Assembly (NCBI RefSeq): GCF_014196455.1
Contig: NZ_JACIDS010000003.1
Location: 372,001-436,000 of the forward strand
Direction: 5' to 3'
Length of the DNA stretch: 64,000 bases
Source of the DNA: Kaistia hirudinis
Lineage (GTDB): Bacteria > Pseudomonadota > Alphaproteobacteria > Rhizobiales > Kaistiaceae
Part shown: positions 33,101 to 41,894 of the stretch, in pieces
Position numbering within the stretch: position 1 is the first letter of the stretch
Layout: each line of letters starts with the position of its first letter
Program-made: the position numbers and the translations under genes
Notes under the pieces: model-generated
Seen by the model: the letters and a program-made list of their open reading frames with translations, nothing else
Told to the model about the DNA's origin: nothing
Databases searched by the model: none

Positions 33101-34606
33101 ATGGTCGAGGTCCGCCGCTCCACCATCATCGACGCGCCGGTCGACGAGGTCTGGGCGATCCTGCGCGACTTCAACGGCCATGAAAGCTGGCATCCGGCCG
33201 TGGCGACGAGTGCGATCGAACACAGCGCGCCGGTCGACATGATCGGCGCCGTCCGCCGCTTCCGCCTCTCCGATGGCAGCGAACTGCGCGAACAGCTCCT
33301 CTCCCTGTCGGACAAGGATTGGAGCTTCTCCTATTGCATCCTGGAAGCGCCGATCCCGCTGATGGGCTATGTCGCCACCGTCCGCCTGAAGCCGGTCACG
33401 GATGGCGACGCCACCTTCTGGGAATGGCGCTCCACCTTCCATCCGCCGGAGAACCGCAAGCGCGAACTGACGGCACTGGTTGCCGACCAGATCTACAGCG
33501 CCGGCTTCGAGGCGATCCGCAAGCTCATCGCCGCGCGCTCCGGCCGGATGCGTCCCGCCGCGCCCGCTGCGCCGCCGGCCGCCGCGCCGCAGCCTGTCCC
33601 TGTTGCCGACCGGGCGGCCTCGCCCGGCACCGAACGCACCCAGGCGATCATCGTCGACCGCTATGGCGGGCCGGAGGTGCTGCGCTGGGGCGAGGTGGCC
33701 GTGCAGCCGCCGGAGCCGGGCGAGATCCGGATCCGGCACCGGGCGATCGGCGTCAATTTCATCGATATCTACTGCCGCACCGGCTATTTCGACCTGCTGC
33801 AGCCGCCCGGCGTGCCCGGCATGGAGGCGGCCGGCGTGGTGGATGCGGTCGGGCCGGGTGTTACGGCCTTCGCGGTCGGCGACCGCGTCGCCTATGCCTG
33901 TCCGCCGGTCGGCGCCTATTGCCGGCTCCGCACCATGTCCGCCGAGCTCGTCGTGCCGCTCCCGCCCGACATTGACGAGGAGACGGCCGCCGCCGGCCTG
34001 CTCAAGGGCGTCTCGGCCTCGTTCCTGCTGCATGATGTGGAGCGGGTCGGCGCTGGCGATGTGGTGCTGATCCATGCGGCCGCCGGCGGGATCGGTCAGC
34101 TCCTCGTCCAATGGGCGCGCCATCTCGGTGCTACGGTGATCGCGACGGTTTCGAACGACGACAAGGCCGCGACGGTCGAGGCGCTCGGCGCCCACCATGT
34201 GATCGTCTATTCGCGCACCGATTTCGCGGCGGCCGTGCTCGACATCACCGGCGGGGCGGGCGCCGATGTCGTCTATGACGCAGTCGGCCGCGATACGATC
34301 GCCGGCTCGATCCGCGCGCTGGCCGCGCCCGGCCATCTCGTCAGTTTCGGCCAGGCGTCGGGCCCGGTCGGCGAAATGGATGTTGGCCGCCTCGCGTCGA
34401 AGTCGATCACCCTGTCGCGCCCCAATTACGGGCACTACACCGATACGGGTGCCAAGATCGCGCGCCATGCGGAGCGCATCTTCGCGGCGCTCCGCTCCGG
34501 CGCCGTCCGCGTCGCGCCGCCGCGCCGCATCCCGCTCGCCGACGCCGCCGAGGCGCACCGCCTGCTCGAATCGCGCGCGACCAGCGGTTCGCTGATCCTC
34601 GTCTGA
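33101..34606 (+). CDS. SRPBCC domain fused to NADPH:quinone oxidoreductase (MDR)
   Basis: The protein has 501 residues in two parts. Residues 1-145 are an SRPBCC barrel (APVDEVWAILRDFNGHESWHP). A Pro/Ala-rich linker (about 148-178) joins it to a full quinone oxidoreductase/zeta-crystallin domain (about 180-501) with DRYGGPEVLRW, GVNFIDIYCRTG, GVPGMEAAG and the nucleotide motif AAAGGIGQLLVQWA. No zinc ligands, as expected for QOR. There is no internal stop or frameshift, and the ATG is 2 bp after the preceding stop, so the fusion is real in this sequence. It may hand a bound quinone or enone to the reductase domain. Confidence 0.88.
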   Translation: MVEVRRSTIIDAPVDEVWAILRDFNGHESWHPAVATSAIEHSAPVDMIGAVRRFRLSDGSELREQLLSLSDKDWSFSYCILEAPIPLMGYVATVRLKPVTDGDATFWEWRSTFHPPENRKRELTALVADQIYSAGFEAIRKLIAARSGRMRPAAPAAPPAAAPQPVPVADRAASPGTERTQAIIVDRYGGPEVLRWGEVAVQPPEPGEIRIRHRAIGVNFIDIYCRTGYFDLLQPPGVPGMEAAGVVDAVGPGVTAFAVGDRVAYACPPVGAYCRLRTMSAELVVPLPPDIDEETAAAGLLKGVSASFLLHDVERVGAGDVVLIHAAAGGIGQLLVQWARHLGATVIATVSNDDKAATVEALGAHHVIVYSRTDFAAAVLDITGGAGADVVYDAVGRDTIAGSIRALAAPGHLVSFGQASGPVGEMDVGRLASKSITLSRPNYGHYTDTGAKIARHAERIFAALRSGAVRVAPPRRIPLADAAEAHRLLESRATSGSLILV

Positions 34607-34612
34607 CGGCGT

Positions 34613-35677
34613 TCAGCGCTTCCAGGTCCGCTCCAGCAGGTCGAGCCAGTTCTCGCGCGCGATGCGGGCGATGAGCGCCTCGCCATAGCCGCTGGCGCGC
34701 ATCTTCTCGATGAGCGCCGGCAGATGCGCCGCGTCGTGAAGCTCGGACGGCACCACCGCGCCGTCATAGTCCGAGCCGATCGCGACACCGCCCTCGCCGA
34801 GCTTTTCGATGAGGGCGTCGAGATGGCGCATGACGATGTCGAGCGCGGGGGTCGCCAGCATCTTGCCGTCGGGTCGCAGGAAGGCCGTCGCGAAATTGAG
34901 GCCGACGACGCCGCGGCGCTCGGCGATGGCGTCGAGCTGGCGGTCCGTCAGATTGCGCGAGACCGGGCAGAGGCGGTGCACGTTGGAATGGGTCGCGACC
35001 AGCGGCGCGTCGGACAGTTCCGCGACGTCCCAGAAGCCCTGCTCGGTGATGTGCGAGAGGTCGATCACCATGCCGAGCCGGTTGCAGGCGCGCACCAGCG
35101 CGCGGCCGGCGTCGGTGAGGCCCGGCCCAGTGTCCGGAGAAGAAGGAAACCGCATCGGCACGCCATGGCCGAAGCGATTGTGCCGGCTCCAGACCGGACC
35201 GATCGAGCGCAGGCCCGCCGCGTAGAGAACGTCGAGCATGTCGAGATCGGCGCCGATCGCCTCGGCCCCCTCGATATGCATCACGGCGGCGATGGCGCCG
35301 CGCCGCATCGCCGCACGGATGTCCGCAACGCTCCGGCAGACGGCGAGCGCGCCGGCGGACGCCTGTTCGAGACGGAACAGGATCGCGGCCATGGCGAGCG
35401 TCGACGCCTGGCCCTCGGCGAGCGTCAGCGGATCCGGCAGCGGCAGGTCGTAGCCGTCGCCCAGCATGGCATCCATGAAGGCCGCCGACATCGGCGAGGG
35501 CGGAAAGATCGCGAACATCCCGCCGGCGAAGCCGCCGGCGCGGGCGCGCGGCAAGTCGATATGCCCGGCCTCGGTTCCGGCGAGGAAGGCCTGGATGCCC
35601 GATTCGCCGCCCTCATTGTAGAGGCGGAGCAGCACGTCGTTATGGCCGTCGAAGACGGCGACGGGGGCGGTGGGCAT
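34613..35677 (-). CDS. Membrane dipeptidase family (peptidase M19)
   Basis: The protein has 354 residues. Zinc-site motifs of renal-dipeptidase-like enzymes are all present: DGHND (His 12, Asp 14), HIEGAE with the bridging Glu, DLSH, THSNVH and GSDYDGAV. No signal peptide, so cytoplasmic. The family hydrolyses dipeptides and some cyclic or D-configured substrates. It is convergent with the SRPBCC-QOR gene with 6 bp between the stops, and lies 9 bp downstream of the nitroreductase gene on the same strand. Confidence 0.9.
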   Translation of the reverse strand: MPTAPVAVFDGHNDVLLRLYNEGGESGIQAFLAGTEAGHIDLPRARAGGFAGGMFAIFPPSPMSAAFMDAMLGDGYDLPLPDPLTLAEGQASTLAMAAILFRLEQASAGALAVCRSVADIRAAMRRGAIAAVMHIEGAEAIGADLDMLDVLYAAGLRSIGPVWSRHNRFGHGVPMRFPSSPDTGPGLTDAGRALVRACNRLGMVIDLSHITEQGFWDVAELSDAPLVATHSNVHRLCPVSRNLTDRQLDAIAERRGVVGLNFATAFLRPDGKMLATPALDIVMRHLDALIEKLGEGGVAIGSDYDGAVVPSELHDAAHLPALIEKMRASGYGEALIARIARENWLDLLERTWKR

Positions 35678-35686
35678 GGCGGAAAT

Positions 35687-36694
35687 CTATCCAGGCAGGG
35701 TTGGGGAAAGGCGCAGCACCTCGCCGAGCGGTTTGCGCTGCGAGCGGGGCACCTTGAAGTGCTCGGGCATGTGGCCGAAGCCGAGCATGGTGATGACGAG
35801 TTCATTGTCGGGAATGCCGACGAAGCCGCGCATGGCGCGGTCGACATCCGCCGTCGTGCTCCAGTTGAGCATGCAGGCGCCGAGCCCCTCGGCATGGAGG
35901 GCGAGCGTCAGCGTCATCGCGAACATGCCGCCATCCACCCAGCCTTGGTAGCGCTCGCCCACGGCGCACCAATGCGCGAGATCGCTCGTGATCACGGCGA
36001 GCCCGCCGAGCTGGTCGCCGAAGCCGCGATGGCCCTGCTGGAAGGCGAGCACGCGGGCGATGTCGGCCTTCGCCGTGAAGACATAGACGCGGCACGTCTG
36101 GCGGTTGCAGCTCGACGGCGTCTGCTGCGCCGCGGCGACGGCGCGCTCGATCTGGGCCGGATCGACCGGACGGTCGGTATATTGGCGCACGCTGTGGCGG
36201 GCATCCATGAAGCTCGCGAAATCCATCATGGCCCGCTGGCGGATGCCGTCGGCGCTGACATCCTCGGTGCCGCCGGCGAGCCCGGCCCGCGCATCGGCGG
36301 CCTGCTGCTCCAGCGCCGCGATCGCTCCGGCGAGCGTGCCGATATCGCCGCCGGCCGAACGGCTGAACGCGGCATAGGCGCCGAGCGCCTTCACGGCGAT
36401 CTCGGCGCTCGCATCGAGCCCGAAATCGGCGATGTAGCGCTCCGTGCCGGCAATCAGCTCGGCGACCTTGGCGAGGCCGAAGGCCGGGCGCGGATCGCGC
36501 AGTGATAGCCCATGTTCCAGCGTGTGGGCGAGCAGATGGATCTGCGCCTTGCGGCTCTCCCGGCTCACCGCGCCGTTCAGATAGGAGGCGCGGACGAAAC
36601 GGCGATAGTCATAGACGAAGTTGCGGACGAGCAGGGCCCGATGGCGGGCGGCGCGCCAGGCACGGGCGATCGGGGCGGGCTGTCTCGTGTTCAT
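35687..36694 (-). CDS. Nitroreductase family protein with long N-terminal extension
   Basis: The protein has 335 residues. The nitroreductase domain starts at about 160 (FMDARHSVRQYTDRPVD, then QTPSSCNRQTCRVYV for FMN binding and LHAEGLGACMLNW). The first about 155 residues form a helical extension (VYDYRRFVRASYLNG, ESRKAQIHLLAHTLEHGL) that normal 190-220 residue nitroreductases lack. I recall such extensions in nitroreductases near polysaccharide pyruvyl transferases, but none is nearby here. The substrate is unknown. It is the first gene of a two-gene unit with the dipeptidase. Confidence 0.85.
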   Translation of the reverse strand: MNTRQPAPIARAWRAARHRALLVRNFVYDYRRFVRASYLNGAVSRESRKAQIHLLAHTLEHGLSLRDPRPAFGLAKVAELIAGTERYIADFGLDASAEIAVKALGAYAAFSRSAGGDIGTLAGAIAALEQQAADARAGLAGGTEDVSADGIRQRAMMDFASFMDARHSVRQYTDRPVDPAQIERAVAAAQQTPSSCNRQTCRVYVFTAKADIARVLAFQQGHRGFGDQLGGLAVITSDLAHWCAVGERYQGWVDGGMFAMTLTLALHAEGLGACMLNWSTTADVDRAMRGFVGIPDNELVITMLGFGHMPEHFKVPRSQRKPLGEVLRLSPTLPG

Positions 36695-37030
36695 GGCTGC
36701 GCAAGTTCATGAGGGCGATCGGCAGCGACCGCTCGGGCCGCCTTGCCGGACCGAGGTTTCCCCGCCGGCCCTCCCCTGTCAAACGACGGCGAACAGCCGG
36801 AGCTGCCCAGGATTTGAACCGTGCCTCATTCGAAGGCGATGGTCAGGCCCAAAAACGCAATTCAATCAAATGCCACCGGGCCAGGACCCTATTCTTATGG
36901 ATAGGTCGACGAAATATCCTTACGCGAACCTACCCCCCGAATCAGTTTCCCACCTACCTCTTTTGTCCCCTTGGTCCTCGGCGGCTGGGGTGCGAGCGTT
37001 TGGCCAGCAGCGAAGGCGAGCGAGGTCAAG
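36695..37030. other. Intergenic region without a gene
   Basis: This divergent spacer separates the nitroreductase start (36694) and the racemase start (37031). Short frames here have no family-like sequence. It is less GC-rich than its surroundings around 36840-36970 and should hold both promoters. It contains the dyad listed at 36885-36907 and a tRNA T-arm-like string near 36803-36822 that does not fold into a tRNA. Confidence 0.7.
36885..36907. promoter_or_regulatory. Candidate operator dyad upstream of the racemase operon
   Basis: GACCCTAT (36885-36892) and ATAGGTC (36901-36907) are inverted arms with one unpaired C, spaced by 8 nt. They lie in the AT-richer part of the spacer, 124 bp before the racemase start. 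Evidence is symmetry and position only. Confidence 0.3.
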
Positions 37031-37795
37031 ATGCGTGCTCCGATCGACGTCCGGGTGCTTTCTCCCATTACAACCAAGGGGTTCCGTCGTCCGTCGGACC
37101 TGAAGGCGCTGGAATATGACGGCGTCGTGGTGAGCCACAGCCAGATCGAACACGGGCCGGCGTCGATCGAAAGCGAATATGAGATCGCCATGTCCGTTCC
37201 GGGCACGATCGCCAAGGCGATCGAGGCCGAACGCGAGGGCGCCGACGCCATCGTCATCGACTGCATGGGCGATCCGGGGCTGCGCGCCGTGCGCGAGGTC
37301 GTCTCGATCCCGGTGCTCGGCCCGGCGGAAACGGCGATGCATATCGCCGCGATGCTCGGCCACCGCTTCAGCGTCGTCACCGTCATGCGCCGGCTGCGCG
37401 CCCAGTTCGAGAACGAGGCGGCGGTCTATGGCCTCTCGACCAAAATGGTGTCTGTCCGCCATGTCGACATCCCGGTTCTCGAGCTCGAGGACGATCTTCC
37501 GGTCACGCAGGCTCGCCTGGTCGAGCAGGCGGTGATCGCGGTCGATCACGACGGAGCGGAGGCGGTGATCTTCGGCTGCACCGGTCTGCTCGGCTGCGCG
37601 AGCGCCGTGCGCGCCGGGCTGCTCGCCAAGGGCATCGACATTCCCGTCATCGACCCGATCCCGACGGCGGTCTCGATCGCCGCCGCGCTCGCTCGCGTCG
37701 GCCTCAGCCAGAGCAAGCTGACCTATCCGGCGCCGCCCGAGAAGGAGATGGTCGGCTACGCCGACATGCTCCCCGCCGCGATCGCGGCCGAGTGA
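37031..37795 (+). CDS. Aspartate/glutamate/hydantoin racemase family protein
   Basis: The protein has 254 residues. The two catalytic cysteines of the family are present: Cys 78 in IVIDCMGDPG and Cys 183 in IFGCTGLLG. The remaining sequence (VLSPITTKGF, SIPVLGPAETAMHIA) matches the hydantoin/Asp-Glu racemase group. ATG 37031 follows GAGGT at good spacing; the frame is open 60 bp upstream. It is the first gene of an operon with a PotABCD-like transporter, a HyuA-like ATPase and DUF917 proteins, which supports a hydantoin- or lactam-type substrate. Confidence 0.88.
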   Translation: MRAPIDVRVLSPITTKGFRRPSDLKALEYDGVVVSHSQIEHGPASIESEYEIAMSVPGTIAKAIEAEREGADAIVIDCMGDPGLRAVREVVSIPVLGPAETAMHIAAMLGHRFSVVTVMRRLRAQFENEAAVYGLSTKMVSVRHVDIPVLELEDDLPVTQARLVEQAVIAVDHDGAEAVIFGCTGLLGCASAVRAGLLAKGIDIPVIDPIPTAVSIAAALARVGLSQSKLTYPAPPEKEMVGYADMLPAAIAAE

Positions 37796-37829
37796 GCGCA
37801 ACCGAGACGATCGGGAGGCCGGCACAGCC

Positions 37830-38744
37830 ATGAGCATCTCCGAAGGACGGATCCTGACGCGCAAGGCCGGGTTCTCCGTCTCCGAGGCGTTCGGCGGCTT
37901 TCGCCTGTGGTGGCTGGTGCTGCCGGCCTTCCTCTTCTTTCTCGCCTTCTTCCTCGTGCCGGTCATTTCGCTGCTGGCGATCTCGCTCAACAAGACCGTG
38001 CCCGGCGTCGTGACGCTGACGAGCAACCTCACGCTCGACAATTTCGTCCGCATCTTCACCCGGGCGATCTATTACGAGGCGATCATCCGCTCGATCGTCA
38101 TCGGCGTCGTGGTCGCGGCCGTCGCCCTCGCGCTTGGCTATCCGCTCGCCTTCCTCATCGCCAAGACCGAGCACCCGACCCGCAACACCATCCTGATGGT
38201 CCTGGTGCTGTCGGCCATGCAGCTCGACATGGTCATCCGCATGTACGGGCTGATGGTGCTCATGGGCGATACCGGGCTCATCAACAGCGCCCTGATGTGG
38301 CTCGGCATCACCAGTGCGCCGCTGCCGCTCATGTACAACACCTTCGGCGTGGTGGTCGGGCTGGTGCAGGTGACGCTGCCCTTCATGGTGCTCTCGCTCA
38401 TCGGCATCATTCGCGCGATCCATCCGTCGCTGGAAGAGGCGGCGCGCAGCCTCGGAGCGACGCGAGGCGAAGCGTTCCGCAAGGTCGTGCTGCCGCTGTC
38501 GATGCCCGGCATTCTCGCCGGCTCGCTGCTCGTCTTCGCCCTGTCGATCAGTTCCTATGTGGTGCCGGCACTGATGGGCGGCTGGAAGGTCGTCGTCCTG
38601 CCGATCCACATCTACCAGCAGATCGCCGAAGCCGGTCGCTGGCAGTTCGGCGCCGCCGTGGCCGCGGTCCTGTTCGTGACCAGCCTGATCGCCGTCTTCG
38701 TCTATCACCGCGCCGCCGTCTTCACCTCGGGAGGGCGAACCTGA
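37830..38744 (+). CDS. ABC transporter permease (PotB-like, spermidine/putrescine family)
   Basis: The protein has 304 residues and about six transmembrane helices. The EAA loop is SLEEAARSLGATRGEAFRKVVLPLSMPGI (read as SLEEAARSLGATRG and KVVLPLSMPGI). It is preceded by a distant GGGAGG. It pairs with the PotC-like gene overlapping by one base. This family imports polyamines but also many other compounds, including iron chelates and unusual amino acids. Confidence 0.9.
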   Translation: MSISEGRILTRKAGFSVSEAFGGFRLWWLVLPAFLFFLAFFLVPVISLLAISLNKTVPGVVTLTSNLTLDNFVRIFTRAIYYEAIIRSIVIGVVVAAVALALGYPLAFLIAKTEHPTRNTILMVLVLSAMQLDMVIRMYGLMVLMGDTGLINSALMWLGITSAPLPLMYNTFGVVVGLVQVTLPFMVLSLIGIIRAIHPSLEEAARSLGATRGEAFRKVVLPLSMPGILAGSLLVFALSISSYVVPALMGGWKVVVLPIHIYQQIAEAGRWQFGAAVAAVLFVTSLIAVFVYHRAAVFTSGGRT

Positions 38745-39547
38745 TGCGCGACGAGGCCGCCGTCTCCCCGCTGATGAAGGCGATCGCGATCCTCGCCCTC
38801 GTGGTCCTGCTGCTGCCGGTCGCGATCGTCGTCCTGGCTGGCCTCAATGCGGGCGAATATCTGACCTTCCCGCCGCAGGGCCTGTCGCTGCGCTGGGTCT
38901 GGGCCTTCCTGTCGTCGCCGACCTTCATGGGCGCCTATCTCTACAGCTTCGTGCTCGCGCTGGTGACGACGCTGATCTCGACCGCGCTTGGCACGCTGGC
39001 CTCCATCTATCTGTCGCGGTCCCGGGGCCGGGCCGCCGCGGCGCTGCGCGGCTTCTTCATGCTGCCGATCGTGCTGCCCGGCGTGGTGCTGGGGCTGGCG
39101 CTTTACGTCTTCTATGTCTCGACCGATATCGGCCTGGCGCGCTCCTTCCCGGGCCTGCTGATCGGCCACGTCCTGGTGACCTTCCCCTTCGTCGTCGCGA
39201 CCGTGACGGCCTCGATGGTCGGCTTCGACCTCTCGCTGGAGGAGGCGGCGCGCAGCCTCGGCGCCTCGCCCTGGACGGCCTTCCGCAAGATCACGCTGCG
39301 CCTGATCGCGCCGGGCATCTCGGCCGGATCGATCTTCGCCTTCATCATCTCCTTCGGCCAGTTCGAGACCACGCTGTTCCTCACGGTGCCGAACCACGAG
39401 CCGCTGCCGATGGCGATGTACATATCGCTTCGCTACAAGTTCGAGCCCACGGCCGCCGCGGCCGGCATCTTCGCCATCGCTCTCGTCGCCCTCTCGACCG
39501 TCGTCTCGGCGCGTCTCGTGAGCCTGCGGCGTGTCTTCCGAGCCTGA
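38744..39547 (+). CDS. ABC transporter permease (PotC-like)
   Basis: The protein has 267 residues, with an initial hydrophobic helix (AILALVVLLLPVAIVVLAG) and an EAA loop SLEEAARSLGASPWTAFRKI closely echoing that of the partner permease. The start ATG overlaps the previous stop in TGATG. It ends 66 bp before the binding-protein gene, a space that holds a small hairpin. Confidence 0.9.
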   Translation: MRDEAAVSPLMKAIAILALVVLLLPVAIVVLAGLNAGEYLTFPPQGLSLRWVWAFLSSPTFMGAYLYSFVLALVTTLISTALGTLASIYLSRSRGRAAAALRGFFMLPIVLPGVVLGLALYVFYVSTDIGLARSFPGLLIGHVLVTFPFVVATVTASMVGFDLSLEEAARSLGASPWTAFRKITLRLIAPGISAGSIFAFIISFGQFETTLFLTVPNHEPLPMAMYISLRYKFEPTAAAAGIFAIALVALSTVVSARLVSLRRVFRA

Positions 39548-39560
39548 AACGACTCCATCC

Positions 39561-39584
39561 GCCATGCCCCGCAGAAGGGCAGGC
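39561..39584 (+). other. Small stem-loop between permease and binding-protein genes
   Basis: GCC-A-TGCCC pairs with GGGCA-GGC (8 bp with one bulged A) around CGCAGAA, followed by GTTTTC. It may be a weak attenuator or an RNA-stabilising element 30 bp before the binding-protein start. It recalls the hairpins before two other binding-protein genes in this window. Confidence 0.35.
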
Positions 39585-39613
39585 GTTTTCACATGCAACG
39601 ACAGGGACAATCG

Positions 39614-40735
39614 ATGACCAGCAAGATCGGTAAGGGCGGCGCCACGCGTCGCGGTTTCCTCAAGGGCACAGCCGGCTTCGCCGCGCTCGGTGCCGGCGTG
39701 AACATGTTCAATATCAACCACGCCTGGTCGGCCGACGCCGTCTATGACGGCGGGGTGTTTGATGCCGGCGGCGCGACGCTGAACATCGCCGAATGGGGCG
39801 GCTTCTGGGAGGAGATCATCCGCAAGGAACTTCTCAACGCCTTCGAGAAGGACTTCAACTGCAAGATCGTCTACGAGAGCTCCTTTCCCTGGTTCCCGAA
39901 ATTCGTGGCCGGCGGCCCGGAGAAGCCGCCCTTCGCGATTGCCAACTGGAACTATGGCGAGATGTTCAAGACGGCCGCGGCCGGTGATTTCTTCACCCCG
40001 CTCGCCGAAGTGGTCGAGAACGTCCCGAACGCCAAGAACATCTGGCCGTTCGCGACCGAGAACGGCGTCGGCGTCACCTGGAGCTATACGCGCTACTGCT
40101 ACGCCTACCGCACCGATCTCGTCGATCCCGCCCCCAAGACCTTCAAGGACTTCTGGGAGGAGAAGTTCGCGGGCAAGCGCGGCACCTATGTGACGTCGAA
40201 CGGCCTGCAGATGGATTTCTTCATCGCGTCCTGCGTGATCTTCGGCAAGGATCAGTTCGATCTCGACGCCGGCTACGAGGCCATGAAGAAGGCCATGCCG
40301 ATGAAGATCTCGGACTTCACCGGCAACATGCAGACCCTGCTGGAGCGCGGCGAGGTCGTCCTCGCGGTCCAGCATGACGCCGAGGTCTACCAGATGATGG
40401 ACAAGGGCATCAAAATCGCGCCCTACATCTGGGAAGAGATCAAGCCGATCCTCACCCAGACCAAGACCATCAGCAAATATCTGGAGCCGACGCAGAAGAA
40501 GCTCGCTTATGCGCTGCTGAATCGCACGCTCGATCCGAAGTTCCAGACCGTCATGGGCACGAATTTCTACCAGCGCCCGGTCGCCAAGGAGGCCGTCGTC
40601 TCCGAGAACCTCGCCTCGAAGGGCGTCACCAATTCGGCGGACGCGATCGCCGGCTACTGGACGCCGGACTGGAAGAGCTACAACGAGAACGAGGCGGACA
40701 TCGTCGAGACGGTGAACGGCATCTTCGCCGGCTAA
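39614..40735 (+). CDS. Extracellular solute-binding protein (PotD-like), Tat-exported
   Basis: The protein has 373 residues. A twin-arginine signal (TRRGFLKG, Arg 12-13) precedes a hydrophobic stretch ending near HAWSADA, so export in folded form is expected. The mature domain has LNIAEWGGFWEEIIRKELL and TRYCYAYRTDLV blocks of family 1/PotD-like binding proteins. ATG 39614 follows AGGGA at 6 nt; a 21-bp longer frame is possible. It gives the importer its specificity. Confidence 0.9.
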   Translation: MTSKIGKGGATRRGFLKGTAGFAALGAGVNMFNINHAWSADAVYDGGVFDAGGATLNIAEWGGFWEEIIRKELLNAFEKDFNCKIVYESSFPWFPKFVAGGPEKPPFAIANWNYGEMFKTAAAGDFFTPLAEVVENVPNAKNIWPFATENGVGVTWSYTRYCYAYRTDLVDPAPKTFKDFWEEKFAGKRGTYVTSNGLQMDFFIASCVIFGKDQFDLDAGYEAMKKAMPMKISDFTGNMQTLLERGEVVLAVQHDAEVYQMMDKGIKIAPYIWEEIKPILTQTKTISKYLEPTQKKLAYALLNRTLDPKFQTVMGTNFYQRPVAKEAVVSENLASKGVTNSADAIAGYWTPDWKSYNENEADIVETVNGIFAG

Positions 40736-40766
40736 TCATCATCGATACGGAGCCGGAAGGGAACCA

Positions 40767-41834
40767 ATGTCCGACATCCGCCTGGTGAACCTCACCAAGA
40801 GCTATGGCGAGGGGAATGCCGTCTCCGACGTCAATCTGCAGATCGGGGAGGGGGAGTTCTTCTCCCTCCTCGGCCCGTCCGGCTGCGGCAAGTCGACGAC
40901 GCTGCGCATGATCGCGGGCTTCATCCGCCCGACCTCGGGCCAGATCCTGGTCGGCCGCGACGACATCACCGCCCTGCCGCCCGAGAAGCGCGACATCGGC
41001 ATCGTCTTCCAGAACTACGCGATCTTTCCGCATATGAATGTCGCGGAGAACATCGCCTTCGGCCTGAAGCTCCGCAAGCTGCCCAAGGCCGAGATCGCGC
41101 GCCGCGTCACGGAGTCGCTCAAGCAGGTCGGCCTCGCCGGCTATGACGAACGCTACCAGCGCCAGCTCTCCGGCGGCGAGCAGCAGCGCGTCGCGCTCGC
41201 CCGCGTGCTCGTCACCGAGCCGCGCATCCTGCTCCTCGACGAGCCGCTCTCCGCGCTCGACAAGGGCCTGCGCGAGGAGATGAAGTTCTGGATCAAGGAT
41301 CTGCAGAAGAAGCTCCGCATCACGACGATCTATGTGACGCACGACCAGGACGAGGCGCTGACCATGTCCGACCGCATCGGCGTCATGTCGAAGTCGCGCG
41401 TCGTGCAGGTCGGCACGCCGCAGGAGATCTACGAGCGCCCGAAGACTCTCTTCGTCACCTCCTTCATCGGCCATTCCAACGTGCTCGATGTGCGGGTGCT
41501 GCGCGCGGAGGAGGGCAGCGCGCTCGTCTCGCTCGCCGGGCAGGAACTGCGCACGCGCAATGGGGGCGGTCTCTCGCCCGGGGCGGCGGCGAAGCTCGTC
41601 GTCCGTCCGGAGAACATCCTGATGGGCAGCGCGCTCGGCCCCACCGATGCCCGCCTCGAGGCGAGCGTCATCAGCGAGATCTATCAGGGCGCGCTGGTCC
41701 GCTACCGTTTGAAGGTCGGCGACCAGGAGATCGTCGCCGAGCGGCAGAACCAGGCGCATGTCGAGCGCTTCCCGCCGGGCGCAGAAGTCACGATCGGCTG
41801 GGATCCGGAATGGTCGGAGGCGCTCGTCGCCTGA
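40767..41834 (+). CDS. ABC transporter ATP-binding protein (PotA-like)
   Basis: The protein has 355 residues. Walker A GPSGCGKS is at 36-43. The Q-loop region reads VFQNYAIFPHM, the signature LSGGEQQRVALAR and Walker B ILLLDEPLSALD. A C-terminal TOBE domain (about 280-355, VRPENILMG onward) is usual for PotA/MalK types. AAGGGAA precedes the ATG. It completes the importer with the three genes before it. Confidence 0.93.
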   Translation: MSDIRLVNLTKSYGEGNAVSDVNLQIGEGEFFSLLGPSGCGKSTTLRMIAGFIRPTSGQILVGRDDITALPPEKRDIGIVFQNYAIFPHMNVAENIAFGLKLRKLPKAEIARRVTESLKQVGLAGYDERYQRQLSGGEQQRVALARVLVTEPRILLLDEPLSALDKGLREEMKFWIKDLQKKLRITTIYVTHDQDEALTMSDRIGVMSKSRVVQVGTPQEIYERPKTLFVTSFIGHSNVLDVRVLRAEEGSALVSLAGQELRTRNGGGLSPGAAAKLVVRPENILMGSALGPTDARLEASVISEIYQGALVRYRLKVGDQEIVAERQNQAHVERFPPGAEVTIGWDPEWSEALVA

Positions 41835-41894
41835 CGGCAGGGCACGGGCCCGGAACACAAGACACAACACGAAAAGAACGAAGGTCCATCAGCC

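Noticed and set aside
36803-36822. tRNA T-arm-like string (minus strand GGTTCAAATCC followed by TGGGCAGCTCC)
   Set aside because: The stem flanking the TTCAAAT loop does not pair well and no D-arm or anticodon arm is found upstream, so neither a tRNA nor a convincing att site is supported.
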